A stretch of 64,000 bases of DNA, taken from positions 2,666,001-2,730,000 of the forward strand of contig NZ_CP159510.1 in the NCBI RefSeq assembly GCF_040529185.1. The letters run 5' to 3'. The stretch's first letter is position 1, and every line of letters starts with the position of its first letter. The position numbers and the translations under genes were made by a program. The stretch comes from Sporolactobacillus sp. Y61 (lineage in GTDB: Bacteria; Bacillota; Bacilli; Bacillales; Sporolactobacillaceae). The notes under the pieces were generated by a model. That model saw only the letters and a program-made list of their open reading frames with translations. It was not told the origin of the DNA and did no database searches. Below, piece by piece: positions 34,629 through 45,674 of this stretch.

Positions 34629-35981
34629 TCAGTGTACTGCCGCTTGCCGGTTGTTCTCGTCCAAAATACGGACAAACCGGCCTTCACTGACCGGATAATC
34701 CGTATGAGTCAGTTTCACACGGACCAGTTTGCCAACAATATCTCTTGACGGATAGCGGAATTTGACCTTGAGATAATTATCAGTAAACCCGACATAATAC
34801 CCGTCCGGTTCGTGATGATTCAGCGGTTCTTCAGGAATCACTTCAAGAACTTTATCCTGATAATTTGCCGCATATTCCCTGGACAGCTGATTCGACAGAT
34901 CAATCAGCCGGGTGACACGTTCATGTTTGATCTCATCCGGAACCTGATCGGGCATTTTGGCAGCCGGTGTCCCTGTTCGCTGTGAGTAAGGGAATACATG
35001 CAGTTCTGAAAAATGAAGATCCCTGATGAAGTCGAAAGTCTCCTGAAATTCTTCGTCTGTTTCTCCCGGAAAACCGACAATGACATCGGATGTTAAGGCA
35101 AAATCGGGCAGAGCTTTTCTCAAATTTGCAATTTTCTCTGCGAAAAACCCGGTTTTGTATTTACGATGCATCCGTTCAAGTACAGCATCTGAACCAGACT
35201 GAAGCGGTATATGAAGATGCCGGGCAATAATCTTTGACCGGTTGATTGTATCCACCACTTCATCGGTAATCTGGCTGGCTTCAATCGAAGATATCCGAAG
35301 CCTCTTCAGCCCGGAGACCTGAGCTTCAAGATCCCTCAGCAGATGAGCAAAATTATAGTTTTCCATGTCTTCACCATAACCTGCTGTATGAATGCCGGTA
35401 AGGACAATTTCTTTGTATCCGGCGTCTACCAGCTGCTGTGCCTGTTGAATGACATTTTCCGGTTTTCTTGAACGCAAAAGTCCACGTGCCCACGGAATAA
35501 TGCAGAACGTACAAAAATTGTTACATCCCTCCTGAATTTTCAGGGACGCACGCGTACGATCGGTAAACTCCGGCACATCCATTTCTTCATAAACCTTTGC
35601 TTTCATAATATCGCTGACCCCGTTAATGGGTTCGCGCTCTTGTCTGTACTGATCAACATAACCAAGTAGTTTTTCCCTGTTCTGTGTACCGACAACGACA
35701 TCAACACCGGGGATGGACATCACTTCAGCAGGTGACGTCTGTGCATAACAGCCGGTCACGCATATCACGGCATCCGGATTCCGGCGGATAGCCCGTCTGA
35801 TGACCTGGCGACTCTTCTGGTCACCCGTATTCGTCACCGTACAGGTATTGATCACGTAGACATCCGCTTTTTTTTCGAACGCTCCACGTTCATAGCCTTG
35901 TTTTTTAAACAGCTGCCAAATAGCTTCGGTTTCATAGTGATTCACTTTACAGCCAAGTGTATGAAAAGCGACGGAAGGCAT
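34629..35981 (-). CDS. mtaB: tRNA t6A37 methylthiotransferase MtaB
   Basis: A 450-residue radical-SAM methylthiotransferase that converts t6A37 to ms2t6A37 in tRNAs. It has an N-terminal UPF0004 domain with its cluster cysteines (HTLGCKVNHYE, NTCTVTNTGD, VTGCYAQ), the radical-SAM motif EGCNNFCTFCIIPWARG, and a C-terminal TRAM domain. Length and motifs match B. subtilis YqeV. In Bacillus rsmE lies between prmA and mtaB; here only 70 bases separate them. Confidence 0.96.
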   Translation of the reverse strand: MPSVAFHTLGCKVNHYETEAIWQLFKKQGYERGAFEKKADVYVINTCTVTNTGDQKSRQVIRRAIRRNPDAVICVTGCYAQTSPAEVMSIPGVDVVVGTQNREKLLGYVDQYRQEREPINGVSDIMKAKVYEEMDVPEFTDRTRASLKIQEGCNNFCTFCIIPWARGLLRSRKPENVIQQAQQLVDAGYKEIVLTGIHTAGYGEDMENYNFAHLLRDLEAQVSGLKRLRISSIEASQITDEVVDTINRSKIIARHLHIPLQSGSDAVLERMHRKYKTGFFAEKIANLRKALPDFALTSDVIVGFPGETDEEFQETFDFIRDLHFSELHVFPYSQRTGTPAAKMPDQVPDEIKHERVTRLIDLSNQLSREYAANYQDKVLEVIPEEPLNHHEPDGYYVGFTDNYLKVKFRYPSRDIVGKLVRVKLTHTDYPVSEGRFVRILDENNRQAAVH

Positions 35982-36050
35982 TTTTTATGGGCCACCTCAC
36001 AAATTAATTTAATCGATGTACAGGTTACAGATCACCTTTTACAGAACCTG

Positions 36051-36994
36051 TCAGAAGTCTTTTTGAGCGGTCAGAGCAATCCAGTCACCCTTTTCCGACT
36101 CATTAAGAACATGCAGTCCTGCATCATGAAGGACTCGTCTGACCTGATCCTTTTTTGTATTAATAATGCCTGAAACAATCAGATAGCCCTTCCGGCGAAG
36201 GTGCCTGACCACTCCTTCTCTGATGAGCCGGATCACCAGCTCAGCCAGAAGATTTGCTGTAATCACATCGAATGTCTCTGTGATATGATCAATCAGATTA
36301 TTCTGTCTGACAGTTACGGTTTTCTGAACTTTATTCAGGCGTACATTCAGCCTGGCTGATCGGACTGCTGTATCACTTAAGTCAACGGCAAGAACATGTT
36401 TTGCCCCTGATTTTGCTGCAGTAATAGAGAGAACACCGGTCCCCGTTCCCACGTCGAGTACTTCAGCACCAGGTGACAGACAGTTCTCCAGGGCTTCCAT
36501 GCAAAGAACGGTTGTCGGATGCGTTCCTGTTCCAAAAGCCATGCCCGGATCCAGTTCGATCACCTGTCTTTTGGGATCTTCAGGCTGATAATCGATCCAT
36601 GTCGGAATAATAATAAATGAACGGCCGACAGTAACCGTTTATAATATTTTTTCCAGGCGGTTGCCCACTCTTCTTCATTATGTTCGCTGATGGAGAGCCG
36701 GTTTTCTCCCGGATCAATATCATAAATCAGCAGATTATTTAATGCCTGCCGGATCTCTTCAACGGTTTCTCCAAGAAAACTGTTTACCGGCAGATAGGCC
36801 TTGACGTTGACTCCATCGGCCGGATAATCTTCCGGATCAAGGTCATAAATCTGCCCATCCGAATCACTGTGGTCCTTACTGAGATCGCGCGAATCTTCGA
36901 TAACTACACCACCGGCTCCAGCCTGATAGAGGATGCCTGTAACCGGTTCGATGGCGTCTTCAGTTGTGTGAATACAGATTTCCGACCATTTCAT
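36051..36994 (-). pseudogene. prmA: Ribosomal protein L11 methyltransferase, split by a one-base frameshift
   Basis: Two overlapping frames together make PrmA (about 311 residues). The upstream part (36560-36994) holds the N-terminal L11-binding domain up to WATAWKKYYK; the downstream part (36051-36563) holds the methyltransferase domain from VIELDPGMAFGTGTHPTT, with SAM motif LDVGTGTGVLSI and ITANLLAELV. Adding one C in the AAACGG sequence at about 36637 restores PVTVGRSFIIIPTW and joins the parts. PrmA trimethylates L11 and is dispensable in most bacteria, so a real mutation is possible, but see the two similar one-base losses in this window. Confidence 0.88.
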
Positions 36995-37022
36995 CGGGAT
37001 ACACTCCGTTCATCCTTTTTCA

Positions 37023-38171
37023 TCAATCCGCTTTAAATACTTTTTTTTTCATTTTATCAAACAGGCTCTCGCTTTCGCTGTTCATGGCGCCGCCTTTAAC
37101 TCCGGCAAGTTTTCTGAACAATTGCTTTTCCTCTTCCGTTAAATGCTTCGGAGTCATCACCTTAACGGTGACATGCTCATCACCCTGCCCATATCCTCTG
37201 ACATTTTTAATTCCTTTGCCTCTCAGGCGGAACTTAGTACCAGTCTGTGTACCTGCCGGAATGCGAAGCTTTACATCTCCATAAAGTGTGGGCACTTCAA
37301 TCTCATCACCGAGGGCGACCTGGGCAAAACTCAGAGGAATTTCAATATTGACGTTATCACCATCCCTCTGGAATACTTTATGCGGCTTTACTGTAAACAC
37401 AATATACAGATCACCCGCCGGGCCGCCGTTGATACCGGAACCGCCCTGGCCTGAGAGCCGAATTTGCTGTCCGTCATCGATTCCGGCGGGCACTTTGACC
37501 TCAATTTTCTTATTGACTCTGATCTTTCCGGAGCCACCACATGTATGACAATGATTTTTAATAATTTTCCCGATACCACTGCAATATGGGCAGACACGCC
37601 TGTTCACTATCCGGCCGAAAGGCGTATTCTGTTCGGTATTCATCTGACCGGTACCATGACAATGTTTGCAGGTTTGAGGATGCGATCCCGGTTGTGCACC
37701 CGATCCGTGACAGGTTGTGCAGGTTTCTTCTTTTGGAATCCTGATATTTTCTTTTTTCCCGAATGCCGCTTCTTCAAAAGTAATCGTCATGTGATACTGC
37801 AGATCATCACCCTGTCTTGGTGCATTCGGATCGCGTCTTCTGCTTCCTCCGTTAAAGATCTGATCGAAAATATCACCAAAACCGCCAAAGTCCCCACTGA
37901 ATCCTTGACCAGTGAAGCCCTGACCACTGAAGCCGCCAAATCCGCCCTGATCCTGGCCCTCTTCACCGAACTGATCATATTGCTGTCGTTTCTGCGGGTT
38001 GCTCAGTACTTCATATGCCTTGGTAATCTCCTTAAACTTTTCAGCAGCGTCCGGACTTTTATTGACATCGGGATGATATTTTCTGGCCAGTTTTCGAAAT
38101 GCTTTTTTTATATCGTCCTTGGAGGCATCTTTATTCACTCCAAGAATTTCATAATAATCCCGCTTACTCAT
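37023..38171 (-). CDS. dnaJ: Chaperone DnaJ
   Basis: A 382-residue Hsp40. The J domain with HPD ([14 protein letters not shown]) is followed by a Gly/Phe-rich linker, four zinc-finger CxxCxGxG repeats ([32 protein letters not shown]) and the C-terminal substrate-binding domains. It stimulates DnaK ATPase. The gene follows dnaK in the hrcA heat-shock operon, with a partial terminator between them. The ATG at 38171 follows GGGAGTGA. Confidence 0.97.
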   Translation of the reverse strand: MSKRDYYEILGVNKDASKDDIKKAFRKLARKYHPDVNKSPDAAEKFKEITKAYEVLSNPQKRQQYDQFGEEGQDQGGFGGFSGQGFTGQGFSGDFGGFGDIFDQIFNGGSRRRDPNAPRQGDDLQYHMTITFEEAAFGKKENIRIPKEETCTTCHGSGAQPGSHPQTCKHCHGTGQMNTEQNTPFGRIVNRRVCPYCSGIGKIIKNHCHTCGGSGKIRVNKKIEVKVPAGIDDGQQIRLSGQGGSGINGGPAGDLYIVFTVKPHKVFQRDGDNVNIEIPLSFAQVALGDEIEVPTLYGDVKLRIPAGTQTGTKFRLRGKGIKNVRGYGQGDEHVTVKVMTPKHLTEEEKQLFRKLAGVKGGAMNSESESLFDKMKKKVFKAD

Positions 38172-38239
38172 TAAATCACTCCCGAAATGATTTCACGTTA
38201 AATTAAATCATAACATCTGGGTAGTCTGTTAAGCAAGAA

Positions 38240-38276
38240 AAAGCCAAAGCCAAGACGCTTGTCTGACTTCGGCTTT
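38240..38276 (-). terminator. Internal terminator-like hairpin between dnaK and dnaJ
   Basis: AAAGCCGAAG pairs with CTTTGGCTTT (one G-U pair) on the minus strand and is followed by TTCTTGC. It may lower dnaJ expression relative to dnaK by partial termination or RNA processing. Confidence 0.55.
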
Positions 38277-38308
38277 TCTAACAATCAGCAGATCTTTTTC
38301 ATACCTGA

Positions 38309-40168
38309 TTATTTCTTTTTGTCTTTATTCTTGTCATCATCATTTACTTCATGGTAATCGGCATCGACGACATTGTCATCTTTGCCACCTTTTTTCCCGG
38401 AACTCTTCTGGGATCCCTTACCGGCTTCCTTACCATTTTGTGAAGCCTGCTGATACAGTTTCACGGACAGTTGCTGAACCACTTGGTTCAGTTCATCCTT
38501 AGCCTTCTTAATTGCCTCTGTATCTTTGCCGTCCAATGCTTTTTTCAGTTTATTTTTGGCATCTTCAGCTTTGGATTTTTCAGAGGCATCAACTTTATCG
38601 CCCAGGTCTTTCAGTGTTTTATCCGTAGCGAAAATCAGCTGATCCGATTCGTTACGCAGATCCACTTCTTCCTTCCGCTTTTTATCTGCTTCCTCATTTG
38701 CTTCAGCGTCTTTAACCATTCTATCGATTTCTTCATCACTCAGACCTGAAGAAGATTTAATGGTGATTGACTGTTCCTTATTCGTGCCCTTATCCTTGGC
38801 TTTAACATTAACAATGCCGTTTGCATCAATTTCAAAGGTGACTTCAATCTGAGGGACACCACGCGGTGCCGGCGGGATATCGGTCAGCTGGAAACGTCCC
38901 AGTGTCTTATTATCAGCCGCCATCTGACGTTCACCCTGAAGGACATGAATATCAACAGCTGTCTGATTGTCGGCTGCGGTTGAAAAGACCTGTGACTTAC
39001 TCGTCGGGATCGTTGTATTACGGTCAATCAGTTTTGTGAAGACGCCGCCCATCGTTTCAATACCCAGGGAAAGTGGTGTCACATCAAGAAGAACGACATC
39101 TTTTACATCACCAGCCAGGACGCCGCCCTGAATGGCCGCACCGACGGCGACGACTTCGTCCGGGTTAACTCCCTTGCTGGGTTCCTTACCGGTCAGATTT
39201 TGAATTGCCTTCTGTACGGCCGGAATACGTGTTGATCCACCGACAAGAATAATTTTGTCAATGTCGTCCATCGTTAAATCGGCATCTGACAGTGCCTGAC
39301 GTACAGGACCCATCGTGGACTCAACCAGATCAGAAGTCAGTTCATCGAATTTAGCGCGTGTCAGAGTGGTTTCAAGATGCTTCGGTCCAGTTGCATCTGC
39401 AGAAATGAACGGCAGAGAAATCTGGGCCTGGCTGACCCCTGAGAGTTCCTTCTTTGCCTTTTCAGAAGCATCCTTCAGACGCTGCAGGGCCATTTTGTCG
39501 CCGGAGAGATCAATACCTGTTTCATTTTTGAACTGTTCGATCAAATATTTAATGATTCGCTGATCGAAATCGTCACCGCCCAGATGGTTATTTCCTGCGG
39601 TTGCCTTTACTTCAAAAATCCCATCGCCAAGATCAAGGATCGACACATCGAATGTTCCGCCACCAAGGTCAAATACCAGAATGGTCTGATCGCCTTCCTT
39701 GTCAAGGCCGTATGCCAGAGACGAAGCGGTCGGTTCATTAATGATTCTCAGAACATCAAGACCGGCGATTTTACCTGCATCCTTTGTCGCCTGACGCTGT
39801 CCATCGTTGAAATAGGCAGGAACAGTGATTACTGCCTTCTCAACTTTTTCTCCAAGGTAAGCTTCAGCATCTGCTTTGAGTTTTTGAAGGATGATGGCTG
39901 AAATTTCCTGAGGTGTATATTTTTTTCCTTCAATTTCAACTTTGTAATCCGAACCCATATGTCTCTTAATAGAGAGAACAACATTTGGATTCGTCACTGC
40001 CTGACGTTTTGCTACTTCACCAACCTGACGCTCACCATTTTTGAATGCTACAGCTGATGGAGTCGTCCTTCCGCCTTCCGGATTTGGAATGACAACGGGT
40101 TCGCCGCCCTCCATAACAGCCACACATGAATTTGTCGTGCCCAAATCAATGCCGATAATTTTACTCAT
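38309..40168 (-). CDS. dnaK: Chaperone DnaK (Hsp70)
   Basis: A 619-residue Hsp70. The ATPase domain has [11 protein letters not shown], the phosphate-2 motif [14 protein letters not shown] and the adenosine motif [10 protein letters not shown]; the linker [14 protein letters not shown] leads to the substrate-binding domain and a charged helical lid ending in a Lys/Asp-rich tail. The ATG at 40168 is preferred to the ATG at 40174, which is too near GGGAGG. It belongs to the CIRCE-controlled operon. Confidence 0.97.
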   Translation of the reverse strand: MSKIIGIDLGTTNSCVAVMEGGEPVVIPNPEGGRTTPSAVAFKNGERQVGEVAKRQAVTNPNVVLSIKRHMGSDYKVEIEGKKYTPQEISAIILQKLKADAEAYLGEKVEKAVITVPAYFNDGQRQATKDAGKIAGLDVLRIINEPTASSLAYGLDKEGDQTILVFDLGGGTFDVSILDLGDGIFEVKATAGNNHLGGDDFDQRIIKYLIEQFKNETGIDLSGDKMALQRLKDASEKAKKELSGVSQAQISLPFISADATGPKHLETTLTRAKFDELTSDLVESTMGPVRQALSDADLTMDDIDKIILVGGSTRIPAVQKAIQNLTGKEPSKGVNPDEVVAVGAAIQGGVLAGDVKDVVLLDVTPLSLGIETMGGVFTKLIDRNTTIPTSKSQVFSTAADNQTAVDIHVLQGERQMAADNKTLGRFQLTDIPPAPRGVPQIEVTFEIDANGIVNVKAKDKGTNKEQSITIKSSSGLSDEEIDRMVKDAEANEEADKKRKEEVDLRNESDQLIFATDKTLKDLGDKVDASEKSKAEDAKNKLKKALDGKDTEAIKKAKDELNQVVQQLSVKLYQQASQNGKEAGKGSQKSSGKKGGKDDNVVDADYHEVNDDDKNKDKKK

Positions 40169-40221
40169 GTTCATTTTCCTCCCAAATAATTAAAAGCAAT
40201 CTTATTAAATCACCATGTGAT

Positions 40222-40902
40222 TTATGCGCTGACTTTAACCATTGCCGGACGGATCACCCGTCCGTTCAATGTGTAACCTGCCTGAAGCACCTGAGTGACA
40301 ATTCCTGAATCGTGCTCATCACTTGCCTCCTGCATAACCGCCTGATGAACATTGGGGTCAAATGGTTTGCCAAGGGAATCAATTTCTTCAACGCCTTCTT
40401 TTTTCAGCGCTTCTTCCAGTTTGCCAAGAACCATTTCCATACCCTTTTTGAGCGCGGCACCATCATCAGACACGGTTTCAACTGCGAGAGCCCTTTTGAA
40501 ATTATCGAGTGTCTCAAGCATATCTGTTACAAGATCCTGTGCCCGGTATTTTCTGGCCTCAGCTTTTTCTTTCACTGAACGTTTGCGGTAATTATCAAAA
40601 TCTGCCTGGGCGCGCATCCAGCGTTTTTTCAGATCATCTGACGTTTTCTTCAGTTCTTCGATCTGAGTTGCCTGCTCGGCTATTTTCTTCTGAAGCTGTT
40701 CGGGATCCTGAACAGTTTCTTCTGCCTTTTCATCAGGCTCAGCTTCTTTTGTTTCTTCCTTTTCATCTTCAGCCTGATGTGATTCTGAAGCCTTTTCCTG
40801 CGGAGCCGTATCCGTCTCCTCAGTTGCTTTAGTTCCTTTAACATTTTTATTTACGTTTTCTTCGTTTTTATCCTTCATTTCTTCATTTGCCTGATGCGAC
40901 AT
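40222..40902 (-). CDS. grpE: Nucleotide exchange factor GrpE
   Basis: A 226-residue protein with a long acidic, low-complexity N-terminus (about residues 1-70), a coiled coil (PEQLQKKIAEQATQIEELKK), and the GrpE core (RAQADFDNYRKR ... VLQAGYTLNGRVIRPAMVKV). It releases ADP from DnaK. The acidic extension is longer than in B. subtilis GrpE (187). It lies between hrcA and dnaK. Confidence 0.96.
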   Translation of the reverse strand: MSHQANEEMKDKNEENVNKNVKGTKATEETDTAPQEKASESHQAEDEKEETKEAEPDEKAEETVQDPEQLQKKIAEQATQIEELKKTSDDLKKRWMRAQADFDNYRKRSVKEKAEARKYRAQDLVTDMLETLDNFKRALAVETVSDDGAALKKGMEMVLGKLEEALKKEGVEEIDSLGKPFDPNVHQAVMQEASDEHDSGIVTQVLQAGYTLNGRVIRPAMVKVSA

Positions 40903-40941
40903 ATCCTCACCTCCTGAAATGATTGCAACATAAAAAAGATA

Positions 40942-41976
40942 TTATCTTTTTTCAACTCTCCTGTCACTTAATGCGCTTGTTAAAATCTTTGACAGCAGAT
41001 CAATTAGCGTGACTACCCGGGGATAGGCCATACGTTTTGGACCGATCACAGCAACTGTGCCGAGATGTTCGCCGCCGACGGTATAAGTCGTCGTGATCAG
41101 ACTGCAGTCCTCAATACCATTCAGCTTGTTTTCACGACCGATTCGAATATGCAGTCCGCCGGGCGGCATGTCCAGCAGCTCACGAACAAGGTCTTTACCT
41201 TCTAATACGTTGAGCAGCTGAATCACTTTGTTAATGTCCTGAAATTCCGGTTGCGCCAGCATGTTGCTTTTGCCACTATAAAAAATCTGTTCCGGATCGT
41301 CAATGGACAGTCCTTCGGTCAAAAGATCCATCACCCGCTCATAATAGCTGACATTATCTCTGAGTACACTGCGAATTTCCGTATTGAGCCGGCTCTGCAG
41401 CTGATAGAGCGGAACCATATTCAGTTTATCATTAAGGATATTGACCACTTTTTCTATATCCTCCGCCCTGATTCCAGCCGGAAGCGTAACAACCCTGTTC
41501 TCAACGTGACCTGTATCCGTGACAATAATAAGTACACCCTGGACATCGGTTAACTTGATCAGCTGGATATGTTTCAGTTTCATATCCAGAAGCTCAGGTC
41601 CCAGCATAATCGCCGTATAATTCGTAAACTCAGAGAGGATCTCAGCCGTAGCACGGATCATTTCATCTGTTTCCAAAAATTTTTCCCGATATACCCCGCG
41701 AATATCTGATAATTCCTTTTTGGTCAGAATTGCCGGAGAAAGAAGATGGTCAACGTAGAAACGATACCCTTTCTCAGACGGCACACGCCCGGAAGAGAGA
41801 TGTGTTTTCTCAAGATAGCCCATTTCTTCCAGATCTGCGAGATCATTACGAATCGTTGCCGGACTGAAATGGACATCATCACGTTTGGCGATCGAACGCG
41901 ATCCTACGGGTTCAGCAGTAACGATATAATCATTGACCAGAAGCTGTAAGAGAAACAACTGACGTTCCGTCGGCAT
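40942..41976 (-). CDS. hrcA: Heat-shock repressor HrcA
   Basis: A 344-residue repressor of class I heat-shock genes. The N-terminal winged helix (ERQLFLLQLLVNDYI, VGSRSIAKRDDVHFSPATIRNDLADLEEMGYL) reads the CIRCE operator; a GAF-like dimerisation domain follows. It is the first gene of hrcA-grpE-dnaK-dnaJ, with a CIRCE element immediately upstream, so the operon is autoregulated. Confidence 0.97.
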   Translation of the reverse strand: MPTERQLFLLQLLVNDYIVTAEPVGSRSIAKRDDVHFSPATIRNDLADLEEMGYLEKTHLSSGRVPSEKGYRFYVDHLLSPAILTKKELSDIRGVYREKFLETDEMIRATAEILSEFTNYTAIMLGPELLDMKLKHIQLIKLTDVQGVLIIVTDTGHVENRVVTLPAGIRAEDIEKVVNILNDKLNMVPLYQLQSRLNTEIRSVLRDNVSYYERVMDLLTEGLSIDDPEQIFYSGKSNMLAQPEFQDINKVIQLLNVLEGKDLVRELLDMPPGGLHIRIGRENKLNGIEDCSLITTTYTVGGEHLGTVAVIGPKRMAYPRVVTLIDLLSKILTSALSDRRVEKR

Positions 41977-41991
41977 TCCATGTCACCTCTG

Positions 41992-42018
41992 TTAGCACTC
42001 TCACTTAACGAGTGCTAA
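41992..42018. promoter_or_regulatory. CIRCE operator
   Basis: TTAGCACTC, nine bases, GAGTGCTAA: a perfect CIRCE element located between the hrcA promoter and start codon. It is the HrcA binding site. Confidence 0.97.
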
Positions 42019-42029
42019 TTCTACAATAA

Positions 42030-42058
42030 AATTTACCAACTTCCTGTCCATTTGTCAA
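42030..42058 (-). promoter_or_regulatory. Sigma-A promoter of the hrcA heat-shock operon
   Basis: On the minus strand a perfect TTGACA (42053-42058) and TAAATT (42030-42035) are separated by 17 bases, just upstream of CIRCE and six bases from the hemW stop. Confidence 0.8.
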
Positions 42059-42063
42059 ATGGT

Positions 42064-43203
42064 TCATGACAATAAAAACGCTTCAAAAACGTTATTTCCC
42101 AAAAAAATGCCTTTCCTGGATAAACGGATTCGATCTGCCTTTGCAATTAGAAGACCTTCATGGATTAACTGATCGATTTGCCGTCCATATATGTCTGACA
42201 TCGATCGATGGAATTTTTTCAAAAACCGGCGCTGGCTTACGCCTTTCATCATCCTCAATCCAAGAAACATTTCTTCTTCCATTTTTTCTTTTTCCGTGAC
42301 CTGATGTTCCAACACTCTTGCATGATTTTTTTGCCTGACATTTGCGATATATTTTTTTAAAGGTCCCGCATTCGCGTAACGCATTCCTCTGACATACCCG
42401 TGCGCGCCGGCTCCGATTCCATAGTATTCTCTGTTCTGCCAGTAAAGCGAATTATGGATACCTTCATAGCCCGGCTTCGCAAAATTACTGATTTCATATT
42501 GTCGGAGTCCGTTTTCCTCTAATTTCAGTATGATCTGGCCATACATATCCGCTTCGATATCCTGTCCGGGCAGTCTGAGTTTTCCGCTTTTCATCCGATT
42601 GTAAAAAATGGTTTTTGGCTCAATCTGCAGCGAATAAATAGATATGTGCGGCATGCCAAGCTCTGTCGCGCGTTCCAGTGACCTGTGCAGCGACGTCTCC
42701 GTCTGTCCCGGCAGAGCGAACATCAGATCAAGTGTTATATTATGAAAGCCGGCTGACCGGATGCGACGAATAGCTTCTTCCGCCTCAGATGCCGAATGAG
42801 CACGGCCGATCGTTTTCAGCAATGCATCATCAAAGGATTGTACGCCGACACTCAGCCGCGAGACCCCATGTTGCTTCATCAGATCTAATTTTTCTTCATT
42901 CAGATTTTCAGGGTTCACTTCAACGGTGTATTCACGGATACCGGGGTGCTGCAGATGTTTCTCAACCATGTCCATCAGCCGGCTGAACTGTGCATCATTA
43001 AGTGCTGTCGGCGTTCCTCCACCGATATAGATCGTTTCTGCAGGCCCCATCGCCGCATAAAAGGCCATTTCTTTCTCCAGTGTATCCAGATAGGCATCCA
43101 CCGGCTGATTTTTGATAAATACCTTATTAAAATCGCAGTAAAAACAGATATGATCGCAAAAGGGGATATGTATGTAGGCACCTCTTTCAACTCTGTCAGT
43201 CAT
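42064..43203 (-). CDS. hemW: Haem chaperone HemW (HemN-like radical SAM)
   Basis: A 379-residue radical-SAM protein with [10 protein letters not shown] (CxxxCxxC) near residue 15 and the GGGTP motif about 45 residues later. HemW-type proteins lack the extra N-terminal residues of coproporphyrinogen oxidase HemN and are thought to carry haem. The start overlaps the lepA stop by eight bases, so the two are coupled. In Bacillus hemW likewise follows lepA and precedes hrcA. Confidence 0.94.
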   Translation of the reverse strand: MTDRVERGAYIHIPFCDHICFYCDFNKVFIKNQPVDAYLDTLEKEMAFYAAMGPAETIYIGGGTPTALNDAQFSRLMDMVEKHLQHPGIREYTVEVNPENLNEEKLDLMKQHGVSRLSVGVQSFDDALLKTIGRAHSASEAEEAIRRIRSAGFHNITLDLMFALPGQTETSLHRSLERATELGMPHISIYSLQIEPKTIFYNRMKSGKLRLPGQDIEADMYGQIILKLEENGLRQYEISNFAKPGYEGIHNSLYWQNREYYGIGAGAHGYVRGMRYANAGPLKKYIANVRQKNHARVLEHQVTEKEKMEEEMFLGLRMMKGVSQRRFLKKFHRSMSDIYGRQIDQLIHEGLLIAKADRIRLSRKGIFLGNNVFEAFLLS

Positions 43204-45019
43204 CGTGACTCATCCTGAACACGGCCATGAAGGCTTCCTGCGGGACTTCCACATTCCCGACTGCCTTCATCCTTTTTTTACCTTCTTTCTGTTTCTCAAG
43301 CAGTTTGCGCTTTCTGGATACATCACCGCCATAGCATTTTGCAAGGACATTTTTCCGTAATGCTTTAATATTTGAGCGGCTGATAATCTTCTGGCCGATC
43401 GCAGCCTGAACAGGGATCTCAAATTGTTGCCGGGGTATCAGTTCTTTCAGCTTTTCTACAATAGCTCTGCCACGTTCATAGGCAAATTCTTTATGTACAA
43501 TCACCGAAAGCGCGTCTACCTTTTCCCCGTTGAGTAAAATATCCATCTTTACCAGATCGCTGACTCTGTATCCGTCCATTTCGTAATCCAGAGAGGCGTA
43601 TCCTTTTGTATTGGATTTCAGGGAGTCGAAGAAATCATACATAATCTCGGAAAGCGGGAGCGTATAAATGACATTCGACCGGTTTTCGTCAAGATATTCC
43701 ATCGTCCTGAATTCACCGCGCTTTCTCTGGCAAAGTTCCATAACCGCTCCGATATAGTCGTTCGGCGTCATAATTGTCGCTTTAACATAGGGTTCTTCGA
43801 TTTCATCGATGTATTTTCTCTCAGGCATATCTGCGGGGTTACCCACCCTGACCGTTGTTCCATCTGTCTGTTTTACCTTATAAATGACGCCTGGTGCTGT
43901 CGCAATCAGATCAATATTGAATTCACGTTCGAGCCGTTCCTGTACAATGTCCATGTGCAGAAGCCCGAGAAAACCGCAGCGGAAGCCGAACCCAAGTGCT
44001 TCAGATGTTTCCGGCTCATACTGCAGGGCTGCATCATTCAATTCCAGTCGTCCAAGTGCTTCGCGCAGATCATCATAGCGCGCATTATCTATCGGATAGA
44101 GGCCGCAGTAAACCATCGGATGCATCCTGCGGTATCCTGGCAGCGGCTTTGATGCCGGCTGTTCTGCAGAAGTGACTGTATCACCCACCCGCGTTTCATG
44201 CACAGACTTAATCGCCGCCGTAAGAAAACCGACATCACCGACGGTCAGGCTGTCACGCGTCTCTATCTTTGGCGTTGAAACACCGACTTCGGTGACTTCA
44301 AATATTTTACCATTTGACATCAGTTTTATTTTGTCGCCAACCTTCACAGTCCCGTCCGTCACACGAATGTAGACGACGACGCCTCTGTACGTGTCATACA
44401 GCGAGTCGAAAATCAAGGCACGCAGTGGCGCATCCGGATCGCCCTGAGGTGCCGGGATTTTTTCAATGATCTGTTTCAATATCTCATCTGTTCCGATTCC
44501 TTTTTTTGCTGATGCCAGAACGGCGTCTGATGCATCCAGTCCGATCACATCCTCAATCTCTTTCTTTACTCGATCGGGGTCTGCGTTTGGAAGATCAATT
44601 TTATTAATAACAGGTATAATTTCAAGGTTATTTTCCAGTGCGAGATAGACATTGGCCAGCGTCTGCGCCTCAACCCCCTGCGCTGCATCAACGACAAGTA
44701 AAGCCCCCTCACAGGCTGCCAGACTGCGCGACACTTCATAAGAAAAATCGACGTGTCCCGGTGTATCAATTAAGTGGAAAATATACGTTTCGCCGTCGGG
44801 TGCATGGTACGTCAGCTCAACCGCGTTAAGTTTGATCGTTATTCCGCGTTCCCGCTCCAGGTCCATGGCATCAAGGGCCTGCTCCTTCATCTCTCTTTTG
44901 GTCAGAGCCTGGGTTGCTTCGAGTATACGATCGGCAAGTGTTGATTTTCCGTGATCAATATGAGCGATAATTGAAAAATTACGAATATGCGACTGTCTGC
45001 TCTTTTTAGTATCCGACAT
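43196..45019 (-). CDS. lepA: Elongation factor 4 (LepA)
   Basis: A 607-residue translational GTPase. G1 [10 protein letters not shown]3 DTPGHVDF and G4 NKID are in the N-terminal domain; elongation factor domains II, III and V follow, and the LepA-specific C-terminal domain with [23 protein letters not shown] is intact. The ATG at 45019 follows GGAGG; the open frame extends to 45085 without support. It acts on ribosomes during translocation problems and in assembly. Confidence 0.97.
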   Translation of the reverse strand: MSDTKKSRQSHIRNFSIIAHIDHGKSTLADRILEATQALTKREMKEQALDAMDLERERGITIKLNAVELTYHAPDGETYIFHLIDTPGHVDFSYEVSRSLAACEGALLVVDAAQGVEAQTLANVYLALENNLEIIPVINKIDLPNADPDRVKKEIEDVIGLDASDAVLASAKKGIGTDEILKQIIEKIPAPQGDPDAPLRALIFDSLYDTYRGVVVYIRVTDGTVKVGDKIKLMSNGKIFEVTEVGVSTPKIETRDSLTVGDVGFLTAAIKSVHETRVGDTVTSAEQPASKPLPGYRRMHPMVYCGLYPIDNARYDDLREALGRLELNDAALQYEPETSEALGFGFRCGFLGLLHMDIVQERLEREFNIDLIATAPGVIYKVKQTDGTTVRVGNPADMPERKYIDEIEEPYVKATIMTPNDYIGAVMELCQRKRGEFRTMEYLDENRSNVIYTLPLSEIMYDFFDSLKSNTKGYASLDYEMDGYRVSDLVKMDILLNGEKVDALSVIVHKEFAYERGRAIVEKLKELIPRQQFEIPVQAAIGQKIISRSNIKALRKNVLAKCYGGDVSRKRKLLEKQKEGKKRMKAVGNVEVPQEAFMAVFRMSHDD

Positions 45020-45110
45020 GTACGGTCCTCCTGCTCTGATGAAAAGCCTGGCGAAACCAGGTTTTTCTGAACCTTTTATCCGCAAAACTTTGATCCTGTC
45101 TTAAAGTGCA

Positions 45111-45153
45111 AAAAAAAGCCGGTTCATGGATGATTATAACAATCACACCCGGC
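45111..45153 (-). terminator. Terminator after yqxA
   Basis: On the minus strand a GCCGG / CCGGC stem with an inner GATT/AATC pairing is followed by TTTTTTT. Confidence 0.65.
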
Positions 45154-45190
45154 CGTTTCAACGCGGGCCGGCCAGAGGCAGGGACTGCTT

Positions 45191-45505
45191 TCAGAGGAAG
45201 ACATGAATGATGTGCTCAACGATGGATGCGATGAAGTGGACACCGGACAGGAAAAAGGCTGATATTTTTTCTGAAATCGAGTCCCCCGCGCGCCCGATCT
45301 CCTCAGGCTCATCTGGCGAATCAGCCGGAGACAGAGCCGGAGCGTCATCCGTCGAAGACTCCGGTTCCGGAATCACAATCTGCTGTGTGGGCGTCATGCT
45401 TTGACTCGCATGCTGCGCTTCGCGTATGGATACGGAGCCATAAAGCACACAGATCAGAAGGAGGGAAAAGATCACCAGACTTTCGATTAATACTCTTTTG
45501 ATCAT
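45191..45505 (-). CDS. yqxA: YqxA-like (DUF3679) membrane protein
   Basis: A 104-residue protein with an N-terminal membrane segment (about residues 5-23), the conserved YGSVSIREAQHAS stretch, an acidic Pro/Ser-rich middle and a C-terminal hydrophobic helix (FFLSGVHFIASIVEHIIHVF). It lies between gpr and lepA as YqxA does in B. subtilis, but spoIIP, which normally sits between gpr and yqxA, is missing. The ATG at 45505 is six bases after GAGGGG. Confidence 0.75.
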   Translation of the reverse strand: MIKRVLIESLVIFSLLLICVLYGSVSIREAQHASQSMTPTQQIVIPEPESSTDDAPALSPADSPDEPEEIGRAGDSISEKISAFFLSGVHFIASIVEHIIHVFL

Positions 45506-45590
45506 GTTCAACCCCTCCTCCTTTTGGCTTGTCCTGTTACTCCATTTTATTCAATCTCAAAGAAAAACATGCCTGATCGTGCCAAAAATG

Positions 45591-45625
45591 AAAAAACTCC
45601 TGCATCAGACTTTTTCTTGCAGGAG
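45591..45625 (-). terminator. Terminator after gpr
   Basis: An eight-base perfect stem (CTCCTGCA / TGCAGGAG) is followed by TTTTTT on the minus strand. Confidence 0.9.
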
Positions 45626-45674
45626 CCGTCCAAAAAAACATATCAGATTCAATTCAAATGGATATCCGCCACTT

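Noticed and set aside
36560..36660. Programmed frameshifting in prmA
   Set aside because: No slippery heptamer or stimulatory stem was seen at the shift, prmA is not known for recoding, and two other genes show the same one-base loss.
37464..38174. A 236-codon plus-strand open frame over dnaJ
   Set aside because: Antisense shadow of dnaJ with Cys/Phe-rich low-quality sequence and no ribosome site.
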